Shown here: positions 34,095 to 42,524 of the stretch, piece by piece | Position numbering within the stretch: the stretch's first letter is position 1 | Layout of the letters: each line of letters opens with the position of its first letter | Source of the DNA: SZUA-430 sp040080835 | GTDB lineage: Bacteria > Pseudomonadota > Alphaproteobacteria > Micropepsales > Micropepsaceae | Direction of reading: 5' to 3' | Length of the DNA stretch: 64,000 nt | Assembly: GCA_040080835.1 (NCBI GenBank) | Contig: JBEBHP010000009.1 | Coordinates: forward strand, 1 to 64,000 | Program-made: the position numbers and the translations under genes | Notes under the pieces: model-generated | The model's database searches: none | What the model saw: only the letters and a program-made list of their open reading frames with translations | What the model was told of the DNA's origin: nothing

Positions 34095-35069
34095 ATGAAG
34101 ATATTCATCACCGGGGCATCCGGCTTTGTGGGAGGTGCCTTTGTCAAAGCCCTTGCACACGAACACCAGATCACAGCGATGTCCCGGTCAGAAAAGAGCG
34201 ACGTCGCCATCAGGGCGCTGGGCGCAACACCTGTGCGTGCAAGCCTGGGCGAAGTGAAGACAGAGCAATTGAAAGGCTTTGATGCCGTCGTGCACTGTGC
34301 CGCTTACGTGGAAGAGTGGGGCCCATGGGCGGACTATTGGCGCATCAATGTTGATGGCACAAAGGAACTTCTGGTGGCTGCAAAGGGCGCCGACGTCAGG
34401 CGCTTCGTTCACATTGGCACCGAGGCAGCATTGTTCTATGGGCAGGACATGCGCAACGTCGACGAACACTATCCGCTGGCCCTGAGCTCGCCATTTCCCT
34501 ATGCGCGCACAAAAGCCCACGCCGAGAAAGCCGTGCGCGAGGCAAACGACGAGGGCGCGGGCTTTACGACGATTGTCGTACGCCCGCGTTTCGTTTGGGG
34601 TGAAGGCGATCAGACCATTCTGCCTGTCGTGAAGGAGATGGTAGCCAGGGGCCAGTTCGCATGGATCGATGGCGGAAGGTCTCGAACCTCGACGACGAAT
34701 ATCGCAAATCTCGTTCACGCAATGAGTCTGGCCCTTACCAGGGGCAAGGGAGGCGAGGCGTATTTTGTGCTTGATGGTGAACCAGTCGTGTTCCGCGATT
34801 TCATGTCCACTATGATGCGCGTGGCTGGAATAGAGCCGCCGGATCGTGCCGTTCCCGGTTGGCTTGTGCGCACAATCGCCTATGTCGGCGAAACGGCATA
34901 CCGCGCCTTGAGCATCAGTTCGAAGCCTCCGCTCACGCGCTTTACCGCAAACATCATGAGCCGCGACTGCGTCCTCACCGATGCAAAGGCCCGGCGGGAG
35001 ATGGGCTACGCGCCGAAAGTTTCGATAGATGAAGGCATGAAACTGCTTGCCGCTTCTCTCAAGAGTTGA
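34095..35069 (+). CDS. NAD(P)-dependent epimerase/3-beta-hydroxysteroid dehydrogenase-like protein
   Basis: This 324-residue extended short-chain dehydrogenase has the Rossmann motif TGASGFVGG (6-14) and the catalytic YxxxK pair Tyr136/Lys140 (SSPFPYARTKAHAEKAV). VVHCAAYVEEWGPWADYWRINVDGTKELL is typical of the 3-beta-HSD/dihydroflavonol reductase branch, which acts on sterol or sugar substrates. The ATG at 34095 places the Rossmann motif at the normal distance; the longer frame from 34065 adds unrelated residues. It is monocistronic and divergent from the NPP gene. Confidence 0.88.
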   Translation: MKIFITGASGFVGGAFVKALAHEHQITAMSRSEKSDVAIRALGATPVRASLGEVKTEQLKGFDAVVHCAAYVEEWGPWADYWRINVDGTKELLVAAKGADVRRFVHIGTEAALFYGQDMRNVDEHYPLALSSPFPYARTKAHAEKAVREANDEGAGFTTIVVRPRFVWGEGDQTILPVVKEMVARGQFAWIDGGRSRTSTTNIANLVHAMSLALTRGKGGEAYFVLDGEPVVFRDFMSTMMRVAGIEPPDRAVPGWLVRTIAYVGETAYRALSISSKPPLTRFTANIMSRDCVLTDAKARREMGYAPKVSIDEGMKLLAASLKS

Positions 35070-35090
35070 CGGCTTGCATTCTCGCACTCT

Positions 35091-35396
35091 CTAGATCGCG
35101 ACCCTCAGCGTGACGGTAGCGGCTTTTCCGGGTGCAAGCAGCTCAGCCTGCCTCACGCCAGCCTTCACAGGCAATATATAGGACCCTTGCTGCTTGCTTG
35201 GAAACAGCGATGTCTTCCACACCGAACCTCCGATCCTGGCTTCGACCCGTACCGACCCGAAGCCGCGCTTTGGCAGCGCCGTGAAGAACCTGATCTCGGC
35301 AGAAAGTTTTTTGGGAAGCGTCAGGAAATGCCAGGAAGCGTTGCCTCCCTGCCAGGCCCACAGCTTTGCCTTGAATGTGTAAGTCTCGGAAGTCAC
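35091..35396 (-). CDS. DUF1905 domain protein
   Basis: This 101-residue protein consists of one DUF1905 domain: YTFKAKLWAWQGGNASWHFLTLP, GFGSVRVEARIGGSVWKTSLFP and the C-terminal GSYILPVKAGVRQAELLAPGKAATVTLRVAI. The family is small and beta-rich, with no known reaction. The likely start is the GTG at 35396, 14 nt after the SDR stop; the longer frame only shadows the SDR gene. It is co-transcribed with the SDR. Confidence 0.8.
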   Translation of the reverse strand: MTSETYTFKAKLWAWQGGNASWHFLTLPKKLSAEIRFFTALPKRGFGSVRVEARIGGSVWKTSLFPSKQQGSYILPVKAGVRQAELLAPGKAATVTLRVAI

Positions 35397-35410
35397 GAAA
35401 TTCCATTCAG

Positions 35411-36235
35411 TTAGGCGGCCTGGGTGGCCGATCCATGAACCGGCGACTGCATGTTGCGCACCATCCTGAGCAGCATCTTTCGTGGCAGGAACGGTCCCAA
35501 AGCGGCGATCATCCTGTTTCTGAAGCCCGTGATCATGACACGCTTGTTCGCTTGCCAGGCATTGTATCCCTGCCTTGCGACGGTCATCGAAGGCATGGGT
35601 GTTCCCATGCGGCTGATCCTCGTTGCACCTGTTCCGGCGCGCTCCCGGAACTTGCTGACGGTTGGCCCTGGGCAAAGGCAACTCACTTTCACGCCCGTTC
35701 CATTGGCTTCTTCCCATAGCGCTTCAGAAAACGAAAGCACGAATGCCTTGGACGCATAATACACAGCCATCAGCGGGCCAGGCTGAAACGCAGCTGTTGA
35801 GGCGACGTTCAGCACACCACCACGCTTGTTCGCCAGCATGCCGGACCAATAGATATGCGTGAGTTCGACAAGGGCTCTGTCATTCAGGTCGACCATGCCC
35901 AGTTGCTCGTCAAGCGATGAGCCGTCGAATCCGCCAGCTTTTCCAAAACCTGCATTGTTCACGACAACGTCAATGCTGATGCCCCGCTTCTTGATTTCGT
36001 CGGCCAGCCTGCGCCCCCCACCCGAGGCACCCAGATCCGCCGCGATGGGGGTGGCCGTTATCTTGCAGGTTTTTGCAAGCCGCTCGGCGACGTCACGAAG
36101 GGCGCTTTCAGTTCGCGCGGCCAGGACAAGATTGTAACCGTCCTTCGCAAAGCACTCGGCGAGGTCAACGCCAATTCCAACTGAGGCTCCAGTGACCAGT
36201 GCGGTTTGGCCTTCACCTTTGCGTGCTCGCGCCAT
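35411..36235 (-). CDS. Short-chain dehydrogenase/reductase
   Basis: This 274-residue classical SDR has the NAD(P)-binding TGASVGIG (15-22), NNAG (93-96), the catalytic Ser146, Tyr159 and Lys163 (YYASK). The C-terminal tail RNRMIAALGPFLPRKMLLRMVRNM is basic and amphipathic and could touch the membrane. AAGGAG is spaced 8 nt before the ATG at 36235 and only 2 nt before the ATG at 36241, so 36235 is preferred. The substrate is unknown; SDRs of this branch often act on acyl or sterol ketones. It is in an operon with DUF1905. Confidence 0.88.
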   Translation of the reverse strand: MARARKGEGQTALVTGASVGIGVDLAECFAKDGYNLVLAARTESALRDVAERLAKTCKITATPIAADLGASGGGRRLADEIKKRGISIDVVVNNAGFGKAGGFDGSSLDEQLGMVDLNDRALVELTHIYWSGMLANKRGGVLNVASTAAFQPGPLMAVYYASKAFVLSFSEALWEEANGTGVKVSCLCPGPTVSKFRERAGTGATRISRMGTPMPSMTVARQGYNAWQANKRVMITGFRNRMIAALGPFLPRKMLLRMVRNMQSPVHGSATQAA

Positions 36236-36294
36236 GTGCATTGCTCCTTGATTTCGACCAGGCAATTTTACAAGGGCTACCGGCAAACGCTTTG

Positions 36295-37224
36295 TCAGGT
36301 CTGCACTTCAACCTGCTCAGTCTTGGGTTGGCCCAGCTGGATGGTGGGCAAATACAAGAGCACGCAGGATGCGACGAAGACCGAGGAATACGTACCAATC
36401 ACGATGCCCCACAGGATCGTTGCAGCGAACCCGAACAACGCCTCGCCCCCGAAAATCAGCAACGGAATGACGGATAGCGCTGTAGTAAAGCTGGTCAGGA
36501 ACGTGCGCGACAGCATCTGGTTGGTGGACAGATTGATCATGTCACCAAGGGTCATTTTCTTGTATTTGCGACGGTTCTCTCGAATTCGGTCGAAAACCAC
36601 TACGGTGTCGTTCACAGAGTACCCGGCAAGCAGCAACAACGCTGCAACTGACGTCAGGTTGAAGTCGAATTGAAGCACTGAATAGAGCCCAACGGCGGCA
36701 AAAACGTCGTGGCCGGTGGCGAGCATGGCTGAAAGCCCAAACTGCCACTCAAACCGGAGCCAGACATAGACACCAATCATCAGGACGCCCAGAACGGTTG
36801 CCCAAACACCACTCTGGAACAATTCGCTTGAGACCTTGGGGCCGACAGCTTCTACACGCGGAAACGTGTAGCCGACACCCAGCGCCGCTTGGATCTTTTT
36901 GGCGGCATCCTGTTCGTGACCAATTACTTGTGCTGTAGGCTTGATCCGGATCAGCAGACTTTTGTCATCGCCGAATTGCTGAACAGTGGGGTCCTTAAAT
37001 CCAAGACCCTCAACCTTTGTTCTCACCAGTTCAAAGTCGATGGACTTGTCGCTTTTGGCCTCAAGGACCACACCACCCGTGAAGTCGATGCCCAGATTGA
37101 GGCCCTGAAACCAGAGCGAAAGAACGGTGATAACCACCAAAAGCCCATCGAATGCGAAGGCAGTGAAGCGGTTCCTTACGAAATCGATATTCGTCTCGTC
37201 GGGGATAATCGTGAATCTTGCCAT
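36295..37224 (-). CDS. secF: Protein translocase subunit SecF
   Basis: This 309-residue inner-membrane protein uses the proton motive force with SecD to pull exported proteins through SecYEG. It shows the SecF signature LGIDFTGGVVLEAK near the N-terminus, a periplasmic domain, and a C-terminal RND-like bundle with SVNDTVVVFDRIRENRRKYK and SRTFLTSFTTALSVIPLL. The start at 37224 gives the usual N-terminus. secD, normally next to secF, is not adjacent on either side here. Confidence 0.95.
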   Translation of the reverse strand: MARFTIIPDETNIDFVRNRFTAFAFDGLLVVITVLSLWFQGLNLGIDFTGGVVLEAKSDKSIDFELVRTKVEGLGFKDPTVQQFGDDKSLLIRIKPTAQVIGHEQDAAKKIQAALGVGYTFPRVEAVGPKVSSELFQSGVWATVLGVLMIGVYVWLRFEWQFGLSAMLATGHDVFAAVGLYSVLQFDFNLTSVAALLLLAGYSVNDTVVVFDRIRENRRKYKKMTLGDMINLSTNQMLSRTFLTSFTTALSVIPLLIFGGEALFGFAATILWGIVIGTYSSVFVASCVLLYLPTIQLGQPKTEQVEVQT

Positions 37225-37515
37225 GGTGGATGGATCTGTTTCTCTGGCAGTCAAAGTTCAAGTGGAGGCGGCGGATTAGACCGATTAGGTTGCAAGAGTA
37301 CAACCCCAAAAAATGAGCGTAATGCCGCGCAAAAGTGCCTGTGTTAAGCCTTTTCGGCCCCGCAATGGACGCTTCGGGCAAGCACGGCTTGAGTCCACAA
37401 GTTTTCACCCGCAGCAACAAATCTTTGCAAAACGGACATAGGTTTGAAACGGCAAGCCACCACATAACTCTCTGAGGCGCACCATCGCGCGCGATTTTCA
37501 AAGGAGAATTTTCAA

Positions 37516-38031
37516 ATGGCTGACCAACAATCGGCAACGGGCAAACGCTTCGGCTTCGTGGCGCTGTTCCTGGTGCTTTTCCTGGGTGTGCTTGGCGGCG
37601 GACTGGCCGTGGCAGGCGTTGCGGCCCACCACATGCACACAATGGGCGGTTGGGGAGGCTGGGGCGGTCATCACCGAATGCACGGCAGGATGGATGACGG
37701 TCGACCGGCCGAACACGTGCAACGGATGGTCGGGATGCTCGCCTGGAAGGTCGACGCAACGGCTGATCAGAAACAAAAACTGTCTGCCATCGCCGAGGGC
37801 ATCGCAAAGGAAATCGAACCCTTCCATCAGAAATTTCGCGAGGCACACAAGCGGGCCCACGCGTTGCTTTTGCAGCCAACCACCGACCGGGCAGCTCTTG
37901 AAGCACTGCGTGTCGAGCAGATCGCAACTGCCGACGAGGCGAGCAAAAAGCTTGTCCAGGCTCTCGCGGATGCAGCCGATGTACTGACCCCCGAACAGCG
38001 CGCCAAGCTTGCACGAGACTGGGACTTCTGA
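37516..38031 (+). CDS. Spy/CpxP-like periplasmic protein
   Basis: This 171-residue protein has an N-terminal membrane segment or uncleaved signal (FGFVALFLVLFLGVLGGGLAVAG). A His/Gly/Met-rich stretch follows (AAHHMHTMGGWGGWGGHHRMHGRM), likely metal-binding, then a helical Spy/CpxP-type domain ending TPEQRAKLARDW, a variant of the LTxxQ motif. Such proteins act as periplasmic chaperones or metal sensors that restrain a sensor kinase. An OmpR-type regulator and a histidine kinase follow at once, making a Cpx-like set. AAGGAG lies upstream of the ATG. Confidence 0.82.
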   Translation: MADQQSATGKRFGFVALFLVLFLGVLGGGLAVAGVAAHHMHTMGGWGGWGGHHRMHGRMDDGRPAEHVQRMVGMLAWKVDATADQKQKLSAIAEGIAKEIEPFHQKFREAHKRAHALLLQPTTDRAALEALRVEQIATADEASKKLVQALADAADVLTPEQRAKLARDWDF

Positions 38032-38072
38032 TTGCGTACGGCTTGACGCAAGCCAGCTAGAGTGAAGAAATA

Positions 38073-38759
38073 TTGTCTGCACGCTTGTTATTGATTGAAG
38101 ACGATATCCGTCTCGCTCGAATGGTCGAGGACTATTTGAGCGAGGCGGGTTTTCGCGTCATGCATGCGGCATCTGGAAAGGCCGGGATCGAGATGTCCCG
38201 GCGCGATTCATTTGATGCGATAATTCTTGACCTGATGCTTCCGGATATCGACGGTCTTGAAGTTTGTAGGACTGTGCGCACACAGGCCCAGACGCCCATC
38301 CTCATGCTGACGGCACGGGGCGATTCCATGGATCGCATCGTTGGCCTTGAAATGGGAGCAGATGATTATTTGCCCAAACCCTTTGAGCCTCGCGAATTGC
38401 TGGCGAGGCTTCGTGCCATTCTGCGCCGGACGCAAGGAGCGCCCGCATCAAATGTGTTGAAATTCGGACGGATCGAAATCGACCGCGATGCGCGCGACGT
38501 GCGTGTGGACGGCGCGTCCAGGTCTTTGACATCTTATCAATTCGACATAGTTCTCGCGATGGCGGAGCGTGCCGGGCGGGTGCTGTCGCGTGAGGCACTG
38601 TTCGACATTGTGAAGGGTGAATCCATCGAAGCGTTCGACCGTTCTATAGATGTCCACATCTCCCGCATTCGCTCCGTCATCGAAGACAACCCCAAGAAGC
38701 CCAGGCGTGTTCTGACAGTGCGTGGCGCAGGCTACGTCTTCGCTAAAGCGCAGGACTGA
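38073..38759 (+). CDS. OmpR/PhoB-type response regulator
   Basis: This 228-residue regulator has a receiver domain (residues 4-115) with an acidic pocket at Glu9/Asp10/Asp11, the phospho-acceptor Asp53 (IILDLMLPD), Thr80 and Lys102. The winged-helix output domain (about 130-225) ends LTVRGAGYVFAK. It starts with TTG at 38073. It lies 41 nt after the Spy-like gene and 14 nt before the kinase, so the three are probably one operon, CpxR-like in role. Confidence 0.92.
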   Translation: MSARLLLIEDDIRLARMVEDYLSEAGFRVMHAASGKAGIEMSRRDSFDAIILDLMLPDIDGLEVCRTVRTQAQTPILMLTARGDSMDRIVGLEMGADDYLPKPFEPRELLARLRAILRRTQGAPASNVLKFGRIEIDRDARDVRVDGASRSLTSYQFDIVLAMAERAGRVLSREALFDIVKGESIEAFDRSIDVHISRIRSVIEDNPKKPRRVLTVRGAGYVFAKAQD

Positions 38760-38773
38760 AGGGGGGCGAACGC

Positions 38774-40030
38774 ATGACAAGGGTTTTCAATCGCCTCTAC
38801 CTGAAGGTCTATGCGACGGTCGTGGTCGCGTTGCTGCTTGCCGTTTTCGTGTCTGCCACCATTTGGGCAAATGGACCCGAGTTCGCGACAGCACGTGGTG
38901 CGTTCGGAATGGCATCGGGCGTCGCCGCGGCGGCGCTTGCCGACATTGGCGCGCCAAAACCGGAGCAGCAAAAATCAATTGATCGTCTGGCGCGTCTGCT
39001 TGAATCCGATTTGGCAGTCTACGACAGCAATGAAGTTCTCGTTGGTCAGTTCGGTTCGCGCCTGCCGACGCCGGCGGAAGTCAATGAAGACCGTCCGCGC
39101 TTCCACGGACACAATCCCGTGTGGAAGTTTCAGCTTCGTGACGGTCGCATCATCGTGGTCCGCCCCCCGCTCGAACGCCACATGCAGGGTCCGGGCTTCC
39201 TGTTACACCTTGCGGTCGTCGCGTTCATCCTGGCGCTTGGTTCATTTCCTGTTGTGCGGGGGCTGACGCGGCGTCTCGAACGCCTGCAACAGGGTGTCGA
39301 GACCCTGGGCGCGGGCAATCTGAGTGTCCGTGTCAAAGTTGAAGGGCGCGACGAAGTCGCTAAAGTCGCCCAGAGCTTCAATCGCGCAGCCGCCCGGATC
39401 GAAGAACTTGTGAAGGCGCACAAGATGCTGCTTGCGAACGCATCTCACGAGTTGCGTACGCCGTTGACCCGGTTGCGCCTGGGCTTGGAGCGCATAACGA
39501 ACCAGGCAGACCCAAAGCTGCGCGCCGATCTTGAACTGGACGTAGCTGAACTTGACCAACTGATCGAAGGTATCCTTTTGTCCAGCAGACTGGATGCCAT
39601 GCAGCGATTGGATGAAGTCGAGGAAACCGATCTGCTGGCGTTAGCCGCAGAAGAGGCATCCCGTTACGACGACATCAACGTGTCGGGTCAATCAGTGTTT
39701 GTAAGAGGAGATGCGCGTCTGTTGCGCCGTTTGCTGCGCAATCTGCTTGATAATGCCGTTCATCACGGCAAGCCTCCGGTGGAAGTTACTGTTGTTGCTG
39801 ATGCCGCTCTGGTGAAACTGACGGTGACAGATCAAGGCGCAGGGATTCCGCAGGGAGACCGGGAGAAAGTCTTCGAACCATTCTTCAAGAAGCCCTCACC
39901 GTCGGGCGCCGAGAGAAGCACCGGCCTTGGGCTGGCACTCGTCCGGCAAATTGCGCTTTTGCATGGGGGGCGCGCTTCCATTGAAGGCGAAAGCAGCTTC
40001 GTTATCTCCCTTCCCAGATGTGGAATATAG
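38774..40030 (+). CDS. Sensor histidine kinase
   Basis: This 418-residue inner-membrane kinase has TM1 (about 12-32), a periplasmic sensor of about 110 residues containing RFHGHNP, TM2 (about 143-163), a HAMP domain (160-212), and the HisKA box with phospho-acceptor His225 (NASHELRTPLTRL). The HATPase_c domain has an N box (LLRNLLDNAVHHG), G1 (DQGAGIP) and G2 (STGLGLALV). Its short periplasmic domain and partner genes resemble CpxA. It phosphorylates the upstream regulator. Confidence 0.92.
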   Translation: MTRVFNRLYLKVYATVVVALLLAVFVSATIWANGPEFATARGAFGMASGVAAAALADIGAPKPEQQKSIDRLARLLESDLAVYDSNEVLVGQFGSRLPTPAEVNEDRPRFHGHNPVWKFQLRDGRIIVVRPPLERHMQGPGFLLHLAVVAFILALGSFPVVRGLTRRLERLQQGVETLGAGNLSVRVKVEGRDEVAKVAQSFNRAAARIEELVKAHKMLLANASHELRTPLTRLRLGLERITNQADPKLRADLELDVAELDQLIEGILLSSRLDAMQRLDEVEETDLLALAAEEASRYDDINVSGQSVFVRGDARLLRRLLRNLLDNAVHHGKPPVEVTVVADAALVKLTVTDQGAGIPQGDREKVFEPFFKKPSPSGAERSTGLGLALVRQIALLHGGRASIEGESSFVISLPRCGI

Positions 40031-40109
40031 GTATTCTCGACCATTGAGCCCTGTTGCGGCGCGCTTGGCCTGTCGTTACGCTGTTCCAACAACAAAATTG
40101 CCTTAAGGG

Positions 40110-42362
40110 ATGGAACTCACGCGCATGGCCTCTGAAAACTCACGCCTTTGGATGGTTGCAGCCGCAGTCGGCGCAGTACTTGCTATCCCGGTCCTCGGCG
40201 CCAAGATTGGCGGACCTGCAACCACGGTGACCAATGTCATCTCTGGAACGGAACCGGTCGACGTTTCGAAAACCCAGGCAAACCAGAAGAGGCTCGCGAA
40301 GGCTGCCGACATCGACGGCGCGACTGTCCAGGCAGCCGAAAGCGATGCAGACGACTGGATGGCTCATGGCCGGACCTATTCAGAGCAGCGCTTCTCGCCC
40401 CTCGACAAGATCAATGCCGACAACATCAAGGATCTAGGTCTGTCCTGGAGCTACGACACGAACACCATTCGTGGTCTGGAAGCGTCGCCCATCGTCAAGG
40501 ACGGCGTGATGTTTGCAACCGGCTCGTGGAGCGTTGTATACGCGCTTGACGCGAAGACTGGCGAACAGCTTTGGGTCTACGATCCTGAGGTTCCGCGCGA
40601 ATGGGGGCGCAAGCCTTGCTGTGACGTCGTCAATCGGGGTGTCGCCGTCTGGAAGGGGCGGGTATTCGTTGGAACACTTGACGGCAGGCTCGTGTCGCTG
40701 GACGCCAAGACCGGCAAGCCGATCTGGGACGTCAACACGATCGACCGTGCGAAGCCCTACACGATCACAGGCGCGCCGCGGATCGTGAAGGACAAGGTCA
40801 TCATCGGAAATGGCGGTGCCGAACTCGGCGTGCGGGGCTACATCACGGCCTACGACACCCAGACCGGCAAGCAACTGTGGCGCTTCTTTACAGTTCCGGG
40901 AGACCCTCGCGTTCCGGTGGAGAACGAACACCTGAAAGACGCATTGCCGACATGGAAGGCTGATCCCCAGGGCTGGAAATACTGGGAAGTTGGCGGGGGC
41001 GGCACCGTTTGGGACTCCATGGCCTACGATCCTGACCTGGATCTTCTGTACATAGGCACCGGCAATGGCTCACCCTGGAGTCGCTATCTTCGCTCGCCGG
41101 GTGGCGGCGACAATCTCTATTTGTCGTCAGTGGTTGCAATCAAGCCTGATACGGGAACGATGGCCTGGTACTTCCAGGAAACGCCCGGGGACACTTGGGA
41201 TTTTACCGCGACGCAGAGCATCATCCTGGCCGACCTCGAACTGGACGGTCAGATCCGCAAGGTGTTGATGCACGCGCCCAAGAATGGCTTCTTCTATGTG
41301 CTTGATCGCGAAACCGGAAAATTCATCTCCGGCAAGAACTATGTGCCAGTGAACTGGGCCAAGGGTCTGGATGCCAATGGTCGCCCGATCGAAAATCCTG
41401 CCTTCGCCTATCGCGATGCACCAAAGGCAGTGCAGCCGTCTCCTCATGGTGGGCACAACTGGCAGCCAATGGCCTACAATCCACAGACCAAGCTCGTTTA
41501 CATCCCGTCCCAGTTGACGCCTCAGCTTTTCGCAGTCGACAAGACCAGAAGCGTAAAGCCAGGTGTCTGGAACACAGGCGTTGACTTTGGTGCCATCGCC
41601 ACACTGACAGAAGCAGCATTGAAAGCGGGCCAGACTCTGCCGGTTCCTGAAGGGAACATGATTGCATGGGATCCCATCAACCAGAAGGAAGCCTGGCGCA
41701 GCAAATTGCCCACATTCTGGAATGGCGGTGTCTTGACGACAGCAGGAAACCTCGTGCTGCAGGGCGGCGGAGACGGCATGCTTCGGGCATGGAAAGCCGA
41801 CACGGGCGAAGAAATCTGGAAAATGGATGCAAAGACCGGGATCATCGCACCGCCTGTGACCTACACCGTTGACGGCGAGCAATACGTAGCCGTGCTGGCT
41901 GGCTGGGGCGGCGTTGGCGTGACGCTCTCACCGGAACCAGCAAACGCAATCCTGAAATACGGCAACAACGGAAAGATCCTGGCGTTCAAGCTGGGTGGCA
42001 CGAAGCCGATGCCAGGAGAGGCGATCCAGCCTCAACCCATGCAACAACCGCCAGCGGAAAATTTCAGCACGGCGATGATTTCGAAGGGCAACCAGACCTA
42101 TCATCGCTATTGCAGCGTTTGCCACGGCTTCTTTGCAATGAGCGGCGGCGCATTGCCCGACCTGCGGATGTCGGTTCCCGAAGTATTCTCAAGATACAAG
42201 GAAATCGTGCTGGAAGGTGAGCGCAAGGACAACGGAATGGCATCATTTGCTGACCAGCTGAACGAAGACGACGTCAAGAACATACGCGCATATATTCTGA
42301 CACTCGCAAATGCGGCGTACACGGCGCAGATCAAGCCCGCCGAGCCACCCACGCCTCAATAG
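40110..42362 (+). CDS. PQQ-dependent alcohol dehydrogenase with cytochrome c domain (type II quinohaemoprotein)
   Basis: This 750-residue periplasmic enzyme oxidises alcohols with PQQ and passes electrons to its own haem c. The N-terminus has a signal segment (WMVAAAVGAVLAIPVLGA). The PQQ propeller contains the adjacent-Cys disulphide Cys170-Cys171, calcium ligands around Glu238 and Asn319, and the catalytic Asp364 (DTWDFTATQ). The residue two beyond Asp364 is Thr, not Asp, which points to calcium rather than lanthanide use. The C-terminal cytochrome c has CSVCH (668-672) and a likely axial Met710. The start could also be the ATG at 40125. A clear terminator follows. No pqq genes are in the window. 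Confidence 0.92.
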   Translation: MELTRMASENSRLWMVAAAVGAVLAIPVLGAKIGGPATTVTNVISGTEPVDVSKTQANQKRLAKAADIDGATVQAAESDADDWMAHGRTYSEQRFSPLDKINADNIKDLGLSWSYDTNTIRGLEASPIVKDGVMFATGSWSVVYALDAKTGEQLWVYDPEVPREWGRKPCCDVVNRGVAVWKGRVFVGTLDGRLVSLDAKTGKPIWDVNTIDRAKPYTITGAPRIVKDKVIIGNGGAELGVRGYITAYDTQTGKQLWRFFTVPGDPRVPVENEHLKDALPTWKADPQGWKYWEVGGGGTVWDSMAYDPDLDLLYIGTGNGSPWSRYLRSPGGGDNLYLSSVVAIKPDTGTMAWYFQETPGDTWDFTATQSIILADLELDGQIRKVLMHAPKNGFFYVLDRETGKFISGKNYVPVNWAKGLDANGRPIENPAFAYRDAPKAVQPSPHGGHNWQPMAYNPQTKLVYIPSQLTPQLFAVDKTRSVKPGVWNTGVDFGAIATLTEAALKAGQTLPVPEGNMIAWDPINQKEAWRSKLPTFWNGGVLTTAGNLVLQGGGDGMLRAWKADTGEEIWKMDAKTGIIAPPVTYTVDGEQYVAVLAGWGGVGVTLSPEPANAILKYGNNGKILAFKLGGTKPMPGEAIQPQPMQQPPAENFSTAMISKGNQTYHRYCSVCHGFFAMSGGALPDLRMSVPEVFSRYKEIVLEGERKDNGMASFADQLNEDDVKNIRAYILTLANAAYTAQIKPAEPPTPQ

Positions 42363-42401
42363 GCAGACTCTCTCCAGGCTGCGTTAATGTATTGATCAAC
42401 C

Positions 42402-42439
42402 CATGGCCGGCCCGCTAATCAGGTCGGCCATGACTTTTT
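42402..42439 (+). terminator. Rho-independent terminator after PQQ dehydrogenase
   Basis: The 8-bp arms CATGGCCG (42402-42409) and CGGCCATG (42425-42432) are followed by AC and five T residues. It ends the dehydrogenase transcript about 40 nt after the stop. Confidence 0.75.
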
Positions 42440-42524
42440 GGCGCATCTGGAATCCAAGTCGTGCATGGTGTGCCGCACTGCGGCATGACATGTTAGTCAA
42501 ACACCCGCACGAAAAAATCTGATC

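Noticed and set aside
35397..35717. N-terminal extension of the DUF1905 frame
   Set aside because: It lies within the SDR coding sequence in another frame and DUF1905 similarity begins only near 35396.
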